Source of the DNA: Urechis unicinctus
Taxonomy: Eukaryota > Annelida > Polychaeta > Xenopneusta > Urechidae
Assembly (NCBI GenBank): GCA_034190875.2
Contig: CM067350.1
Coordinates: forward strand, 18,842,653 to 18,906,652
Direction: 5' to 3'
Length of the DNA: 64,000 nt
Position numbers and translations under genes: made by a program. Positions 14,426 to 29,985 of this stretch are shown one piece after another. The notes beneath the pieces were generated by a model. That model saw only the letters and a list, made by a program, of their open reading frames with translations. It was not told the DNA's origin and did not search any database. Every line of letters starts with the position of its first letter. The stretch's first letter is position 1.

Positions 14426-16365
14426 GTCATCTTCATTTGCATATATATTATACGCATCATAATTTGTCTTCATTGCCATTATCATCTTAAACATCGTCAT
14501 AATTATACATTATTCTGGTCATAATCATTCATCATTACATTCAAACATCGTCATCGTCAACATCATGAAAATCACTACTCTTACGTCAAACAAATATCCG
14601 AACTATTATTATCAAATCGATATCATCATTTGTAAGCGTGATAATTACATTACTCGTCATCTCCATGTGTGATCATAACATCGCCAAGAACACCTTGTCA
14701 TTACGCTTATTGTTGCTGATATCTTGATTATCATCGTCAGCATAATCTTATTTATCGTGTTGCAATAATCCTACCATCTAAACAGCAATGATACCGGGAG
14801 CGCCTGCCATTTGATAAACTGCTCCATGGCCGTAGCTGTGGCGCTTGAAGGGATTCTTAGGTGTTGTGTCAGAATGGCACCACATCCACTCAGTCTCTCA
14901 GCATAGCATCACGGGTAAGGCATGTTAGTTCGACATAGGCACATATCCAATTGTTAGCGTGTTTGATTGGATTGTGATATTCATGAACCAAATTTCTTTC
15001 GATGCATTCTTGGAGACCAATGTAGGTATAATACCCCATGCTCATGGTTAATGTGGTACACCCCACCTGCACACGTATAACATCTATCAATAATTTAGTC
15101 TAGCTGACGAATAACTAACTTGTTCATTGTGTTGAGGTGGTCGGTGTGTTGCTTGCTTGAAGCATAAATTCATGGCTGCCATAAGAACACACTAGGAGCA
15201 ACAATGTGGCTGATACAAAATTCAAATGTATGGCGTTTAATAATGTGGCACTAGCTCATATGGTACGCATAAGTTGAATCGGGTTCTACGTTTACTTACT
15301 AGTGTGTAGTGCGTTCATCTATGGCCGCAACAAATATATTATAAGGGAAGCTGCGATGAAAAGCTTGAATGCTGCAAAGCTGGCGCGGGCCTAATCATCA
15401 TTTAATGCATGTATTTCCTTTGACCATCATATCAACCTCATCATTCTAATATCGCTCACATCAGCCACCCCTAGTCCCAAATTGCATTTATTTGAAAAAT
15501 CAATAGACATGAACTTCATATGGACAACAGTTACATAAATAACTTAAGAATAATCGATAAACTTGGGCTTAGAGGTACAGGTCATCCATGTGACTAACAG
15601 CACAGATTTATTGTATGGTACATATTAATTTCTTTATGCCTCCATCTTGAAATACCAAAGCATATAATCAACAGCCAGTGTCATATGCATCCATATGTTT
15701 TTGTCCACGCATCGAATGCTAAACAGTTACTCAGGGAATGGAGGTAGTGATTCTAAGTGGATTATCCTCTACCCACTTTTATTATGTTTATGCGTCAGTA
15801 GCAGCGAGTTGACTTGAACTGCCCGGTAACGAGGTTGCCGCCATTATAATGAGGCTGGAAGAAGCCTTTCTGTTCTGATTACGCTCCATGATACAGTTTG
15901 GAGATAATGCTAATGTTTCACATCAATTGCATAAGCTTCTACTTTTCAAATGACAGTCACATATAAGTTACATATTTGTATTCCAACATGCTACCGGCCA
16001 ATAAGATGCTGCTTGATATGTATATAGTCATTACCGTAGCCGAGAAAGTAAGGTTGAATACACGGGTCGGTGTGACATAAGGCGATTTATTCCTTCAGGA
16101 GACGCCAATCTAACATCGTCGAAAAAGCTGAGTTTGTGGTGGGAGGACATAACTAAAATAATAATTCAAAATGAGATATGTCGATATTTCATTGTATAGA
16201 TACGCCAGATGTATTAGGTTTCCTGCTGCAATTCCTTTTAGCCATGGGTCAGATTATCTGTAGGGGAACCTGTGGTTGAGCACGAATGTAACAACGATAT
16301 TGTTGTTATAACTTGATCTGCATTGTTTAATCAGCTAAGGTAATTCAGGTACATAGTTATAGCCG

Positions 16366-16381
16366 CCCCCCCCCCCCCCCC
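16366..16381 (+). repeat. poly(C) tract in copy 1
   Basis: Sixteen consecutive C, preceded by GCCG and followed by TCGTCAACTCCGCCCCCACC. Copy 2 has fourteen C and lacks the interrupting G. Runs of this kind are also prone to sequencing error, so the length difference may not be biological. Confidence 0.9.
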
Positions 16382-18746
16382 TCGTCAACTCCGCCCCCAC
16401 CCTCCCCCTGCTCATTGAGTCAAAGGCATAACAAAGCATGCATACATATAAATTAATAAGTATGTTCGCCAAAACACATGTTATACTGGGAGCTGAAGCA
16501 ATGCACACCCATTAATGCCAAATAAGACCCTTACTAAGAGAAGAGTAATTAGCCGCCGAAGCGTGATGCCTTGTAGACATGGGACGATGTTAGAATAATG
16601 TGGCGAATGAGCTGAGCCAAAACGTGTAGAGATTTGAGCCGAGGTTCCAGTCTGTCATCGTTTGGCTAAAGATAAACATGTAGTGTCATGATAAGCAATG
16701 TTAATTAATGTAAAGATATATCATTACTTAGATGCTGATACTTTGCCTCAGGTATCAGGCCTGGTCAATGGACGTAAAGACGTCGGATCTATCTATTTTG
16801 AATGCTTCGCTACCTGGTTTATTGTTTTCTACCTTACAATGGAAGCATTTAATACAAAGCTCAGGTTCACTCAGTTTACGTATGGAGAAGAGCTATTATT
16901 AAGCTATGGATACGGCCACTAGAGTCTTTGCCTTGTCATGCATACGTGTGATGCTGCGAGTTTAATCTGGTTATTTGAGAACTGAAATTCCTATTTTTTT
17001 TCCCAGCTCACAGCAAAAAGGATTGGGTCTAGGTATGCTTATGTTGACAATTAAGCGATGTCACGGCCTACACCTGATGTTTGATATATCCCCTCCTCAC
17101 TCCTTATAAATACCCTTCAAACATATATACAATAGTTGACAAGTACTTACAGACAAGTGTTGATATATGTGCACTAGGCCCAAATGGCATTCTGCGACCG
17201 CAAACGAAATCATCACTGGCGGATATTGATATATATTATGCTATTGTCCTAGATACCATGGCGACGCTCTCCTAAGAAATATTTGCCATGCTTGTGGCTC
17301 TAGAGAGACGTGGCGTTTTCGGTCAACACGTTGTCATGATTTGGGTGAGGTACCCTCTCGCTCATTTGGATTTTGATCGGAATCATCACCAAAATAATGA
17401 TCAGAGTCACCCCCAGAATCTGAATAATTATGAACATCATCAGTTGCAATCTATTCTGAGAAGTTGCCCTTGTTTCTCATCAACACGAGGTGATAGTGAA
17501 TTCAGCGTCCCAAAAGTACCACAGGAAATTACCAGCCGGCTGTTTCCATTTCTGTCGGCTATAATAAGGTCGTAAGTAGATCTAATGACGGTTGGCCTTA
17601 ACACTTGCACGAGATAAGCATTCTTCACATGAATAAATAAATTCGCAATCATTTTGTTATGATGTCTTATCTCTTGGCAGAAAAAAATAGGAGAATTTGA
17701 GATTTGTGTTATCTGACCCCTGTAAAGGATGTACTCACGTAGTATGCGTCATCGACTCATTGTAGTTACAGTTCTTAGGGCTGATTTAGTTGTAAATACA
17801 GCAACGGAAGAGAATATGCAATGACCGTCTATGTATTTTGCGACATTATATTCTACTCTTCGGTGCAACATGATTTAAGCTAAGCTAAAGTTCAGGAAGA
17901 CTAGATTTATGTAAATGTGTATGGAAATAAAATAGTGAAAAGAAAGCATTCCCTTTAAAAAACCGCAGCATTTGCAACCATCAAAGCAAAGAGAGATAAT
18001 TGCACAAAGTGGTATATCAAAGAGCAATTTACCCCTTCATTTGCAAATCTATCATCTTAGTCGTTGCATTAGTTGCAAGTGAAGAACACAGTTATTAAAC
18101 CACTATTGCGCTAATGTCTGCTTCCTCACACCTTGAGTAACCGAGTAACTGGGCATCTATGGTAATTGTCATCAGCGCCGTCCATCCCAGTATAACTCTT
18201 TCGCAGGTCTTGCTAAAGCCATGGTTTTTTTTCATCATCATAATCAACAAAGGTATTATTGTCGTCGACTTCATTGACATATCATAATACACTTCATTGC
18301 ATATCGCCACCATCTAACCCTATCTTTGTGTCAACTTCAGCCATGTATAGCAATACACGAATGAAATAAATACATTCTGCTCAACAAGCCTTGGGGTTTG
18401 TTAAAATAAAAAAGAGAGCTTGAACACTACAAAGAGCGATAAAACTCCTTAGTAGTTGCGGAGTTTGCTAGTAAATGTATACTTTCCTTCCAGTATAGGA
18501 TTTTACGCCCCTTGTTCCTAAATCGTTCCTGGTAGCACAGAGGAGAGTGGCGATTGCGTTTATTGCCCCATTATCACCATCGTCAGTATGAAAGGCATCC
18601 TCATCAACATGATAACGTCACCATTTTGATCGTTGTCATTTTTGTAGTATCAATTGTATTGATCACCCACTTGGAATCAACATCCTGTTAAATAATCACC
18701 ACATGGATCACATGGATCAGTTCTGGTCAAATGGCTTCACGTCGAT

Positions 18747-19036
18747 TTGTGACTGCTACCTGAAGCTCTCCACTGGAGAATCAATCGATAGAATGCTTCG
18801 TTTACAGGTAAGCTTAACAGGTGTGCATACCAAGCAAAGTGTGCTCTGCTACACACATGAGATAATCAACCAGAACGGCCTTCATATGACCTCGTATGTT
18901 GAAGGTTCAATCACGCGTATGCGGTATATTTCCCAGACTGCAAATAGTGCTGAATTTTTAAAATCCACGTACACGCACAATACCTTTCCTCAAATGTGGC
19001 GACTGGGCGATGATAAGTCGTCCAATGACAGCCATG
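18747..19036 (+). other. 290-bp segment absent from duplication copy 1
   Basis: Present only in copy 2. It starts TTGTGACTGCTACC and ends CAATGACAGCCATG. Its last part matches the dispersed family core at 8,740 and 23,575. There are no terminal inverted repeats or target-site duplication, so it looks like ancestral sequence lost from copy 1. Confidence 0.8.
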
Positions 19037-19299
19037 ACTTTCACACATCAACTACGCTCTATGACGTAGGGCACACAAACGGCGTCCAAATACCACATCC
19101 ATTCGTTCGTCAATAATGCGTCCCTCTCCTATGCTGTCATTTCAACAATTATGGTCTGTTTGCATCCTTTATGCTTTTTACCGCTTCAAACGGGTTACGA
19201 ATTACGAGGTTAAGATGATAACAATACAAACTTATATGATAATGAACGTCTTCGGTGTCAAGTCTGGTATCAAAATGGTAAGCAACCTAAAGCAGTAGC

Positions 19300-19300
<1 letters not shown>

Positions 19301-19371
<71 letters not shown>
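19301..19371 (+). repeat. (ATC)n microsatellite in duplication copy 2
   Basis: A pure ATC run of about 71 bp, orthologous by duplication to 14,369-14,425 and flanked by the same unique sequence. The difference of about 14 bp is close to five repeat units and arose after the duplication, unless it is an assembly error. Confidence 0.97.
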
Positions 19372-19372
<1 letters not shown>

Positions 19373-21308
19373 GTCATCTTCATTTGCATATATATTATAC
19401 GCATCATAATTTGTCTTCATTGCCATTATCATCTTAAACATCGTCATAATTATACATTATTCTGGTCATAATCATTCATCATTACATTCAAACATCGTCA
19501 TCGTCAACATCATGAAAATCACTACTCTTACGTCAAACAAATATCCGAACTATTATTATCCAATCGATATCATCATTTGTAAGCGTGATAATTACATTAC
19601 TCGTCATCTCCATGTGTGATCATAACATCGCCAAGAACACCTTGTCATTACGCTTATTGTTGCTGATATCTTGATTATCATCGTCAGCATAATCTTATTT
19701 ATCGTGTTGCAATAATCCTACCATCTAAACAGCAATGATACCGGGAGCGCCTGCCATTTGATAAACTGCTCCATGGCCGTAGCTGTGGCGCTTGAAGGGT
19801 TTCTTAGGTGTTGTGTCAGAATGGCACCACATCCACTCAGTCTCTCAGCATAGCATCACGGGTAAGGCATGTTAGTTCGACATAGGCACATATCCAATTG
19901 TTAGCGTGTTTGATTGGATTGTGATATTCATGAACCAAATTTCTTTCGATGCATTCTTGGAGACCAATATAGGTATAATACCCCATGCTCATGGTTAATG
20001 TGGTACACCCCACCTGCACACGTATAACATCTATCAATAATTTAGTCTAGCTGACGAATAACTAACTTGTTCATTGTGTTGAGATAGTCGGTGTGTTGCT
20101 TGCTTGAAGCATAAATTCATGGCTGCCATAAGAACACACTAGGAGCAACAATGTGGCTGATACAAAATTCAAATGTATGGCGTTAATAATGTGCCACTAG
20201 CTCATATGGTACGCATAAGTTGAATCGGGTTCTACGTTTACTTACTAGTGTGTAGTGCGTTCATCTATGGCCGCAACAAATATATTATAATGGAAGCTGC
20301 GATGAAAAGCTTGAATGCTGCAAAGCTGGCGCGGGCCTAATCACCATTTAATGCATGTATTTCCTTTGACCATCATATCAACCTCATCATTCTAATATCG
20401 CTCACATCAGCCACCCCTAGTCCCAAATTGCATTTATTTGAAAAATCAATAGACATGAACTTCATATGGACAACAGTTACATGAATAACTTAAGAATAAT
20501 CGATAAACTTGGGCTTAGAGGTACAGGTCATCCATGTGACTAACAGCACAGATGTATTGTATGGTACATATTAATATCTTTATGCCTCCATCTTGAAATA
20601 CCAAGGCATATAATCAACAGCCAGTGTCATATGCATCCATATGTTTTTGTCCACGCATCGAATGCTAAACAGTTACTCAGGGAATGGAGGTAGTGATTCT
20701 AAGTGGATTATCCTCTACCCACTTTTATTATGTTTATGTGTCAGTAGCAGCGAGTTGACTTGAACTGCCCGGTAACGAGGTTGCCGCCATTATAATGAGG
20801 CTGGAAGAAGCCTTTCTGTTCTGATTACGCTCCATGATACAGTTTGGAGATAATGCTAATGTTTCACATCAATTGCATAAGCTTCTACTTTTCAAATGAC
20901 AGTCACATATAAGTTACATATTTGTATTCCAACATGCTACCGGCCAATAAGATGCTGCTTGATATGTATATAGTCATTACCGTAGCCGAGAAAGTAAGGT
21001 TGAATACACGGGTCGGTGTGACATAAGGCGATTTATTCCTTCAGGAGACGCCAATCTTACATCGTCGAAAAAGCTGAGTTTGTGGTGGGAGGACATAACT
21101 AAAATAATAATTCAAAATGAGATATGTCGATATTTCATTGTATAGATACGCCAGATGTATTAGGTTTCCTGCTGCAATTCCTTTTAGCCATGGGTCAGAT
21201 TATCTGTAGGGGAACCTGTGGTTGAGCACGTATGTAACAACGATATTGTTGTTATAACTTGATCTGCATTGTTTAATCAGCTAAGGTAATTCAGGTACAT
21301 AGTTATAG

Positions 21309-21322
21309 CCCCCCCCCCCCCC
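21309..21322 (+). repeat. poly(C) tract in copy 2
   Basis: Fourteen consecutive C, counterpart of the sixteen-C tract at 16,366-16,381. Confidence 0.9.
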
Positions 21323-22867
21323 TCGTCAACTCCGCCCCCACCCTCCCCCTGCTCATTGAGTCAAAGGCATAACAAAGCATGCATACATATAAATTAATAA
21401 GTATGTTCGCCAAAACACATGTTATACTGGGAGCTGAAGCAATGCACACCTATTAATGCCAAATAAGACCCTTACTAAGAGAAGAGTAATTAGCCGCCGA
21501 AGCGTGATGCCTTGTAGACATGGGACGATGTTAGAATAATGTGGCGAATGAGCTGAGCCAAAACGTGTAGAGATTTGAGCCGAGGTTCCAGTCTGTCATC
21601 GTTTGGCTAAAGATAAACATGTAGTGTCATGATAAGAAATGTTAATTAATGTAAAGATATATCATTACTTAGATGCTGATACTTTGCCTCAGGTATCAGG
21701 CCTGGTCAATGGACGTAAAGACGTCGGATCTATCTATTTTGAATGCTTCACTACCTGGTTTATTGTTTTCTACCTTACAATGGAAGCATTTAATACAAAG
21801 CGCAGGTTCACTCAGTTTACGTATGGAGAAGAGCTATTATTAAGCTATGGATACGGCCACTAGAGTCTTTGCCTTGTCATGCATACGTGTGATGCTGCGA
21901 GTTTAATCTGGTTATTTGAGAACTGAAATTCCTATTTTTTTTCCAGCTCACAGCAAAAAGGATTGGGTCTAGGTATGCTTATGTTGACAATTAAGCGATG
22001 TCACGGCCTACACCTGATGTTTGATATATCCCCTCCTCACTCCTTATAAATACCCTTCAAACATATATACAATAGTTGACAAGTACTTACAGACAAGTGT
22101 TGATATATGTGCACTAGGCCCAAATGGCATTCTGCGACCGCAAACGAAATCATCACTGGCGGATATTGATATATATTATGCTATTGTCCTAGATACCATG
22201 GCGACGCTCTCCTAAGAAATATTTGCCATACTTGTGGCTCTAGAGAGACGTGGCGTTTTCGGTCAACACGTTGTCATGATTTGGGTGAGGTACCCTCTCG
22301 CTCATTTTGATTTTGATCGGAATCATCACCAAAATAATGATCAGAGTCACCCCCAGAATCTGAATAATTATGAACATCATCAGTTGCAATCTATTCTGAG
22401 AAGTTGCCCTTGTTTCTCATCAACACGAGGTGATAGTGAATTCAGCGTCCCAAAAGTACCACAGGAAATTACCAGCCGGCTGTTTCCATTTCTGTCGGCT
22501 ATAATAAGGGTAGATCTAATGACGGTTGGCCTTAACACTTGCACGAGATAAGCATTCTTCACATGAATAAATAAATTCGCAATCATTTTGTTCTGATGTC
22601 TTATCTATTGGCAGCAAAAAATAGGAGAATTTGAGATTTATGTTATCTGACCCCTGGAAAGGATGCACTCACGTAGTGTGCGTCATCGACTCATTGTAGT
22701 TACAGTTCTTAGGGCTGATTTAGTTGTAAATACAGCGACGGAAGAGAAGATGCAATGACCGTCTATGTATTTTACGACATTATATTCTACTCTTCGGTGC
22801 AACATAATTTAAGCTAAGCTAAAGTTCAGGAAGACTAGATTTATGTAAATGTGTATGGAAATAAAAT

Positions 22868-23965
22868 AGTGAAAAGAAAGCATTCCCTTTAAAAAACCGC
22901 AGCATTTGCAACCATCAAAGCAAAGAGAGATAATTGCACAAAGTGGTATATCAAAGAGCAATTTACCCCTTCATTTGCAAATCTATCATCTTAGTCGTTG
23001 CATTAGTTGCAAGTGAAGAACACAGTTATTAAACCACTATGGCGCTAATGTCTGCTTCCTCACACCTTGAGTAACCGAGTAACTGGGCATCTATGGTAAT
23101 TGTCATCAGCGCCGTCCATCCCAGTATAACTCTTTCGCAGGTCTTGCTGAAGCCATGGGTTTTTTTTCATCATCATAATCAACAAAGGTATTATTGTCGT
23201 CGACTTCATTGACATATCATAATACACTTCATTGCATATCGCCACCATCTAACCCTATCTTTGTGTCAACTTCAGCCATATAGCGATTGACATCAACCCG
23301 ATGATTCGCTTGGAATACACATCCTGTAATCACGGACCTCATGAACCTGTTCTGTTAACAGCGTCCATATATTGATTTATGGCTGAAATATGAAACTCTC
23401 CTCCTTGATGACAATGCAGGTAAATGTTACGTACACAGCTGCGCTCTTCATGCATGCATTGATTTCACAGCAAAGTTGTTTGTTCCCTATTTTGACGTGA
23501 GGTCGCATTTGTAAATGCCAATATTCATTACAAGCAATGTTTTCCCCATACACGTTTGGGTGATGGCATTGTGTCCAATGACGGCCATTTAATCCACTCT
23601 TCAACATCAATACATATCGTACGATACACAAGCGGCGTAGAAATCTAAACCTACCCGCACAAAATACTGTATAGAAGGTCCAAGTATCATATTAACTCGT
23701 TCGTCACTAATATGTCCCTATATTATCACGTCACTTCCGCACAAACTCTGCTCATTTCCGAGACTCAAACCAGGCGCAAATGAATTAACCTAGACCTGTC
23801 GTTCGTGGTAAGCGATTGCCAGGCTGAAGTGCATTCTTCATGGAGCGTAGTTAGGTAGCATCCCCATTCAATAAACACCCACGAATAATGAAGAAATGTG
23901 ATTTTTAATTAAGGTCATTTTATAGACAATATTCTGATGCACCGTGTCATATCATGAATCGCTTT
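22868..23965 (+). repeat. Dispersed repeat family copy crossing duplication edge
   Basis: The left part (AAAGCATTCCCTTTAAA, TTTGCAAATCTATCATC) lies in duplication copy 2. The right part (23,281-23,965) is outside it and continues the family with ATCCTGTAATCAC at 23,330, GATGGCATTGTGTCCAATGA at 23,563, ACTCGTTCGTCACTAATATG near 23,695 and CACGAATAATGAAGAAATGT near 23,880. It aligns collinearly with 7,690-9,155. The edge of the tandem duplication therefore falls inside a family member. Confidence 0.6.
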
Positions 23966-24719
23966 CCTATCAGGAAAGTACACTTTGGCAATCAATTTGT
24001 AGATGCGTCTACAAAATATGAACTGCTTGCAAAATGTTTAATTTAAAGCGTCACTGGTTCACAAATACTTGCCGGGATGAATTATTGCGAACCGTCCGTC
24101 GAAATATGAGTCATTGCCATGATTGGCAGCCGTGATTTAAGGTAGAATATCTCACGTCAACGCACTTAAAAAAACATTTGAGCAGAAGTGGTGTTAAAAG
24201 GTCGTACACATCGACTAAACCTTCCACATCAACAAGCCCCTTTCCGAGATGGTGACGTCCAAATTACTTTTTGAAATCCTTTACTTATGGATCAACATCT
24301 TCAAGTCATATACATTACCTTCTATAAACCCACAAAAGTGGAGTTATAAAATATATTGCTTCTGTCTTACTTGGCCATAAACCATAATCTTATAATGATT
24401 ATTAAATGATCATAGCATCACAATTGAGGATTGGAGCTTATTAGTGCTCAATGCCACTGAATACTCTGTTGATAGATGTTCATCATTGCGTCATAATAAA
24501 ACACCGCAATTATAACTTTTGAGCAAACAGTAAAAACAGTTTTGTAGCACCAAGCTGAGTGTGAAATAACCGTTAATGCATCAATAACGCCATGGTATGA
24601 AGCATACCTGTCTGGGTATAGCCTATAGCTACCAAACTCAATATCTCAGCTTGTTGTCGTTACATTATCACGACTGAACAGCAGTGTTCATCCAGGAAAG
24701 AATTTGGTTTACCCAATGA
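23966..24719. other. Non-coding stretch, no gene seen
   Basis: AT-rich unique sequence with no ORF, RNA gene or internal repeat that I recognise. Confidence 0.4.
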
Positions 24720-24995
24720 AGTGCTGTTTGACATCATATCCAAATACCATTATGACTCGTTTGCCGTCAATGAGTCCCTTTATCATCACACCTCTTCCAC
24801 GATAAATCCACGTCACCTCCGATACCCACAACCAGTGTAGGTTATTAAACCAGTGGTCGTTAGTGACTGTCAGCAGCGTGTCAATTACGCTGCACCCGTA
24901 TCCAATGAACAATGACGAGTATTGACGAAATGTGAACCAACCCGTGTTCTATTAAGGCCATGATATAGGTAGAACGAAACGTGATGCCTCGGTAG
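24720..24995 (+). repeat. Dispersed repeat family, partial copy
   Basis: Matches the right-hand module of the copies at 8,840-9,155 and 23,680-23,965. Shared marks are ATATCCAAATACCATTATGA (8,840 has ATATCCAAATACAATAACG), ACTCGTTTGCCGTCAATGAG, GACGAGTATTGACGAAATGT followed by GAACCAACC, and GTGATGCCTCGG near 24,980. It lies about 750 bp after the previous copy in the same orientation. Confidence 0.6.
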
Positions 24996-26380
24996 GCTTT
25001 TATCTAAGTAGAAGTCAAAAAGTTCATCAAGATGAGCAAAACCACTGACATCACAATTTATTTTCACTGAGTAAGTCGCAGGTTACAGTGATAGAGTCGA
25101 AGTAAACATTCTTTATTATTTCAGATGGAAGCCTGAACTTGCCTTTAAGAGGCAACAAATTCATTCCCATATGACACAGTGGTGAAATGAAGTGCGGCAT
25201 TGACCCACACTCGAGGATGTCGATTTGACATTTGCAATAACTTCCTCAAACAAACATAATTCTGCAATATTGCGTGCGGCTGTTATGGTACTCTATTGTT
25301 GTTGCATGCCATGTGTCTGAGATGTACGCATGAGCAACAACATGATAGTGAGTAAAAGAAAAGCAATGTTCAGGAATAACTGTAAAATCAGCAAAATTAA
25401 CAATTATAAAGTTGAAGAGTAAAGGTGAATGTTGACTGTATAATATATATGGTGGCCTTTATGTCGAATAGATCAAGTTGTATATGGTCAAGCTGCCATA
25501 TACGCTGCAATTTAAATTAGTAATATTTTATCATGCAAACATTGTATTCAGCAAGCATATCGACATATGTTGGCCCATATGTAAATGCCCTTCTTCTACT
25601 TTTATGTACCTAGCTAAAATTGATTGGCACAAGGATTGGCTGCTTTGTGATATATGAATCATTGAGTTTGTAAATTAGAAGGTCCCAAAGATTTGTTCCA
25701 TTGTTCGCTCCGTATTGATCAGTACCCACCACAATATCGCAGTGCATACAAAACATTTCTCGGCATTGTTCATTATCAACTTCTACGTCAATGCAATTAA
25801 ACCTCAGATACAACCACATTTGACAGGCTAAATCTATGAATAGACATACATATCAACAGCCCGGCAGTAAGAACGGAACAAATAAATGAATTCTGAGAAC
25901 TCTAGGGCTTCAAACAGATATGATCGCTTAACGAATAAATGGGAATTCGTGTTACACCATTACCGCATGATGACGTATGTAATTTGCAATACTATCGTCG
26001 TCAGCTAGGAATATCCAACAACCAAAAGAACAGCTGCCTCAAAAATATCTTAATAGTTAGGAAACTCTACGGTTCATCTAACAGAAAATCTAAAAGAGAT
26101 GACATCTGCACGAGATCTCGCTGACACTATCCTTAAGCCATTGGGTCGTAAAGGTCAATTAACCCCATCATCTGGCACCAATCCCACAAACATGGAGGGA
26201 GACAAATAGTGGTTGTATAACATGGCGAGAACGATTAACAGGGCTGTCATATCAGCGGTAAATATGAAGTTAAGGTCGGTGACCAGTGTGCCACACAAAG
26301 GGTGTATATATGATAATAAACGTCTATTGTCTGAAATGGACCTCCATCACCATCACTATGATCACCGTCATTGTCTTAGC
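24996..26380. other. Non-coding stretch with repeat similarity
   Basis: No gene. The part at 25,770-25,850 resembles 13,365-13,480. Further on, AATAAATGAATTCTGAGAAC and CTAGGGCTTC at 25,880-25,910 resemble the start of the tandem duplication (CGAATACATTCTGCTCAACA, CTTGGGGTTTG at 13,725-13,760). Order is conserved between the two places. Confidence 0.4.
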
Positions 26381-26424
26381 ATCATTATCATCATTATCAT
26401 CATTATCATCACCATCATCGTCGA
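26381..26424 (+). repeat. (ATCATT)n minisatellite-like tract
   Basis: About four to five copies of the hexamer ATCATT, passing into ATCACCATCATCGTC. It is a diverged relative of the ATC microsatellites. Confidence 0.85.
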
Positions 26425-28800
<2,376 letters not shown>

Positions 28801-29985
28801 CTGTCCGATGTACATAGATGATCGCGTTGTTGATGTGTCTGGGGCATGGATAAATTATGATAGCATCGTTGCGTTTGATTGACACGCTGTCATATCATTT
28901 GATAGGACGGTGCTCTTAAGTGGTTATTCACTGAAGCTTTTAATCTTAGCATAACATTCTAATGGCATTTGCGTTCGGTCGGTTTGACATTCACCACAGC
29001 CCATACGTGAGACAGGTACTTGATAATGCATTGATAATATGCATTATACGTGTCTTAGCACGCTGTCATTATCGTCGTGAGGGGTCATTGCGGCAAGTAA
29101 TGAATACAGAAAGGCTTTAACAACTCACAATAGGAGCATCGAAAGCTTATAGTGTCCAATCACTAATAGCCATGGTCGTAACTCTGTTTCTAATGTCCAT
29201 TAACGATAGCCGAGACAATCCTGTGTTCTTTAAAGTGACAGCAAGTGTGATGCCATTATTTGGAAAGCTGCCGTATAATGTGAACAACTCGGAGGCATTC
29301 TGTGTGAAACGCTGCCACAGTCCTACATCCTATCTTAAAATGAATAACGACATGCTAACCTTGATCCCCTTTGATAGCAATGACGAAACAGCATGTAGTT
29401 GCCACAGTACGATGTTAAGATGGCGATAATGATATGTTGTGCAATGAAGAACAATAGTACATTTGCTTAATAAGGATATAGGCATTGTTGCATCCTGTCT
29501 TGAAGATATGATGCAATCAGAGGAGAACAAATTGGCATGTGGTCCAGTGATATGGAATCGCAAACAAAAATGTCCTCAATGTTATCCAACCACAAATCTG
29601 CAATTATGAGAGGCTTAGTCAATTAAAGGATGCTTCAACCACAAACACAGGAATATTACTGAATATTACACCCATTGGTAACTGCTCACTCAGAAAACAC
29701 GGTTCTACCTGTTCGCAACCATGAACAGTACTTTGTCCAGCACACAAGAGATGGGATAAACTGCGTGTACATGGATAGGCCCATTCATAACTGAGCTGCC
29801 TTATTGTGTGTTGATACTTCAATAATTACCAAATATGTTGATTGTTTTGACGGTGGAAATCGACTGCCTCTACTGAACGTAGCCCCATCACACACATAAC
29901 GTTAGCTGACCAGTGTAAACTAGCAGAGGTGGAATAATCAATGCACCCCTGTTGTGCAGACCAAACATGACGATAGCTTTAGATA
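28801..29985. other. Non-coding stretch, no gene seen
   Basis: No recognisable gene. An 85-codon + frame (29,172-29,429) and a 77-codon frame on the opposite strand overlap each other and look like chance. Confidence 0.4.

Larger units (their letters stand above)
13701..18343 (+). repeat. Recent tandem duplication, copy 1
   Basis: This block of about 4.64 kb is followed head-to-tail by a near-identical copy at 18,344-23,280. Line-by-line reading shows only scattered single-base differences and small indels, such as TCGTAAG at about 17,570, absent from copy 2. Copy 1 lacks a 289-bp segment present in copy 2 and has a shorter ATC tract (57 against 71 bp). No protein-coding gene is recognisable inside; frames of 60-95 codons recur in both copies but look like chance. 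The left boundary lies in TGTATAGCAATA. Confidence 0.95.
18344..23280 (+). repeat. Recent tandem duplication, copy 2
   Basis: This is the second copy of the 13,701-18,343 block in direct orientation. The junction at 18,344 reads CAGCCATGTATAGCAATA. The right end of copy 2 reads CAGCCATATAGCGATTG and the left end of copy 1 reads TGTGTATAGCAATAATAG. The breakpoint therefore falls in a short shared ATAGC/ATAGCRAT microhomology. Copy 2 is longer because of the extra 289-bp segment and the longer ATC tract. A 137-residue + strand frame (18,703-19,116) exists only because of the extra segment and resembles nothing I know. Confidence 0.95.

Noticed and set aside
16698-17652. Paired small ORFs at 16.7-17.65 kb, conserved at 21.6-22.6 kb
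   Set aside because: Conservation only reflects the recent duplication. The frames are short, unrecognised and one changes length through a small indel.
18703-19116. 137-codon frame as a gene specific to duplication copy 2
   Set aside because: It spans a segment that belongs to a diverged dispersed repeat, has no family similarity and is broken in copy 1.
13701-23280. Two long repeats as terminal repeats of a large retroelement
   Set aside because: The copies abut without an internal region, have no polymerase or capsid-like coding and no primer-site or terminal motifs. A simple tandem duplication explains them.
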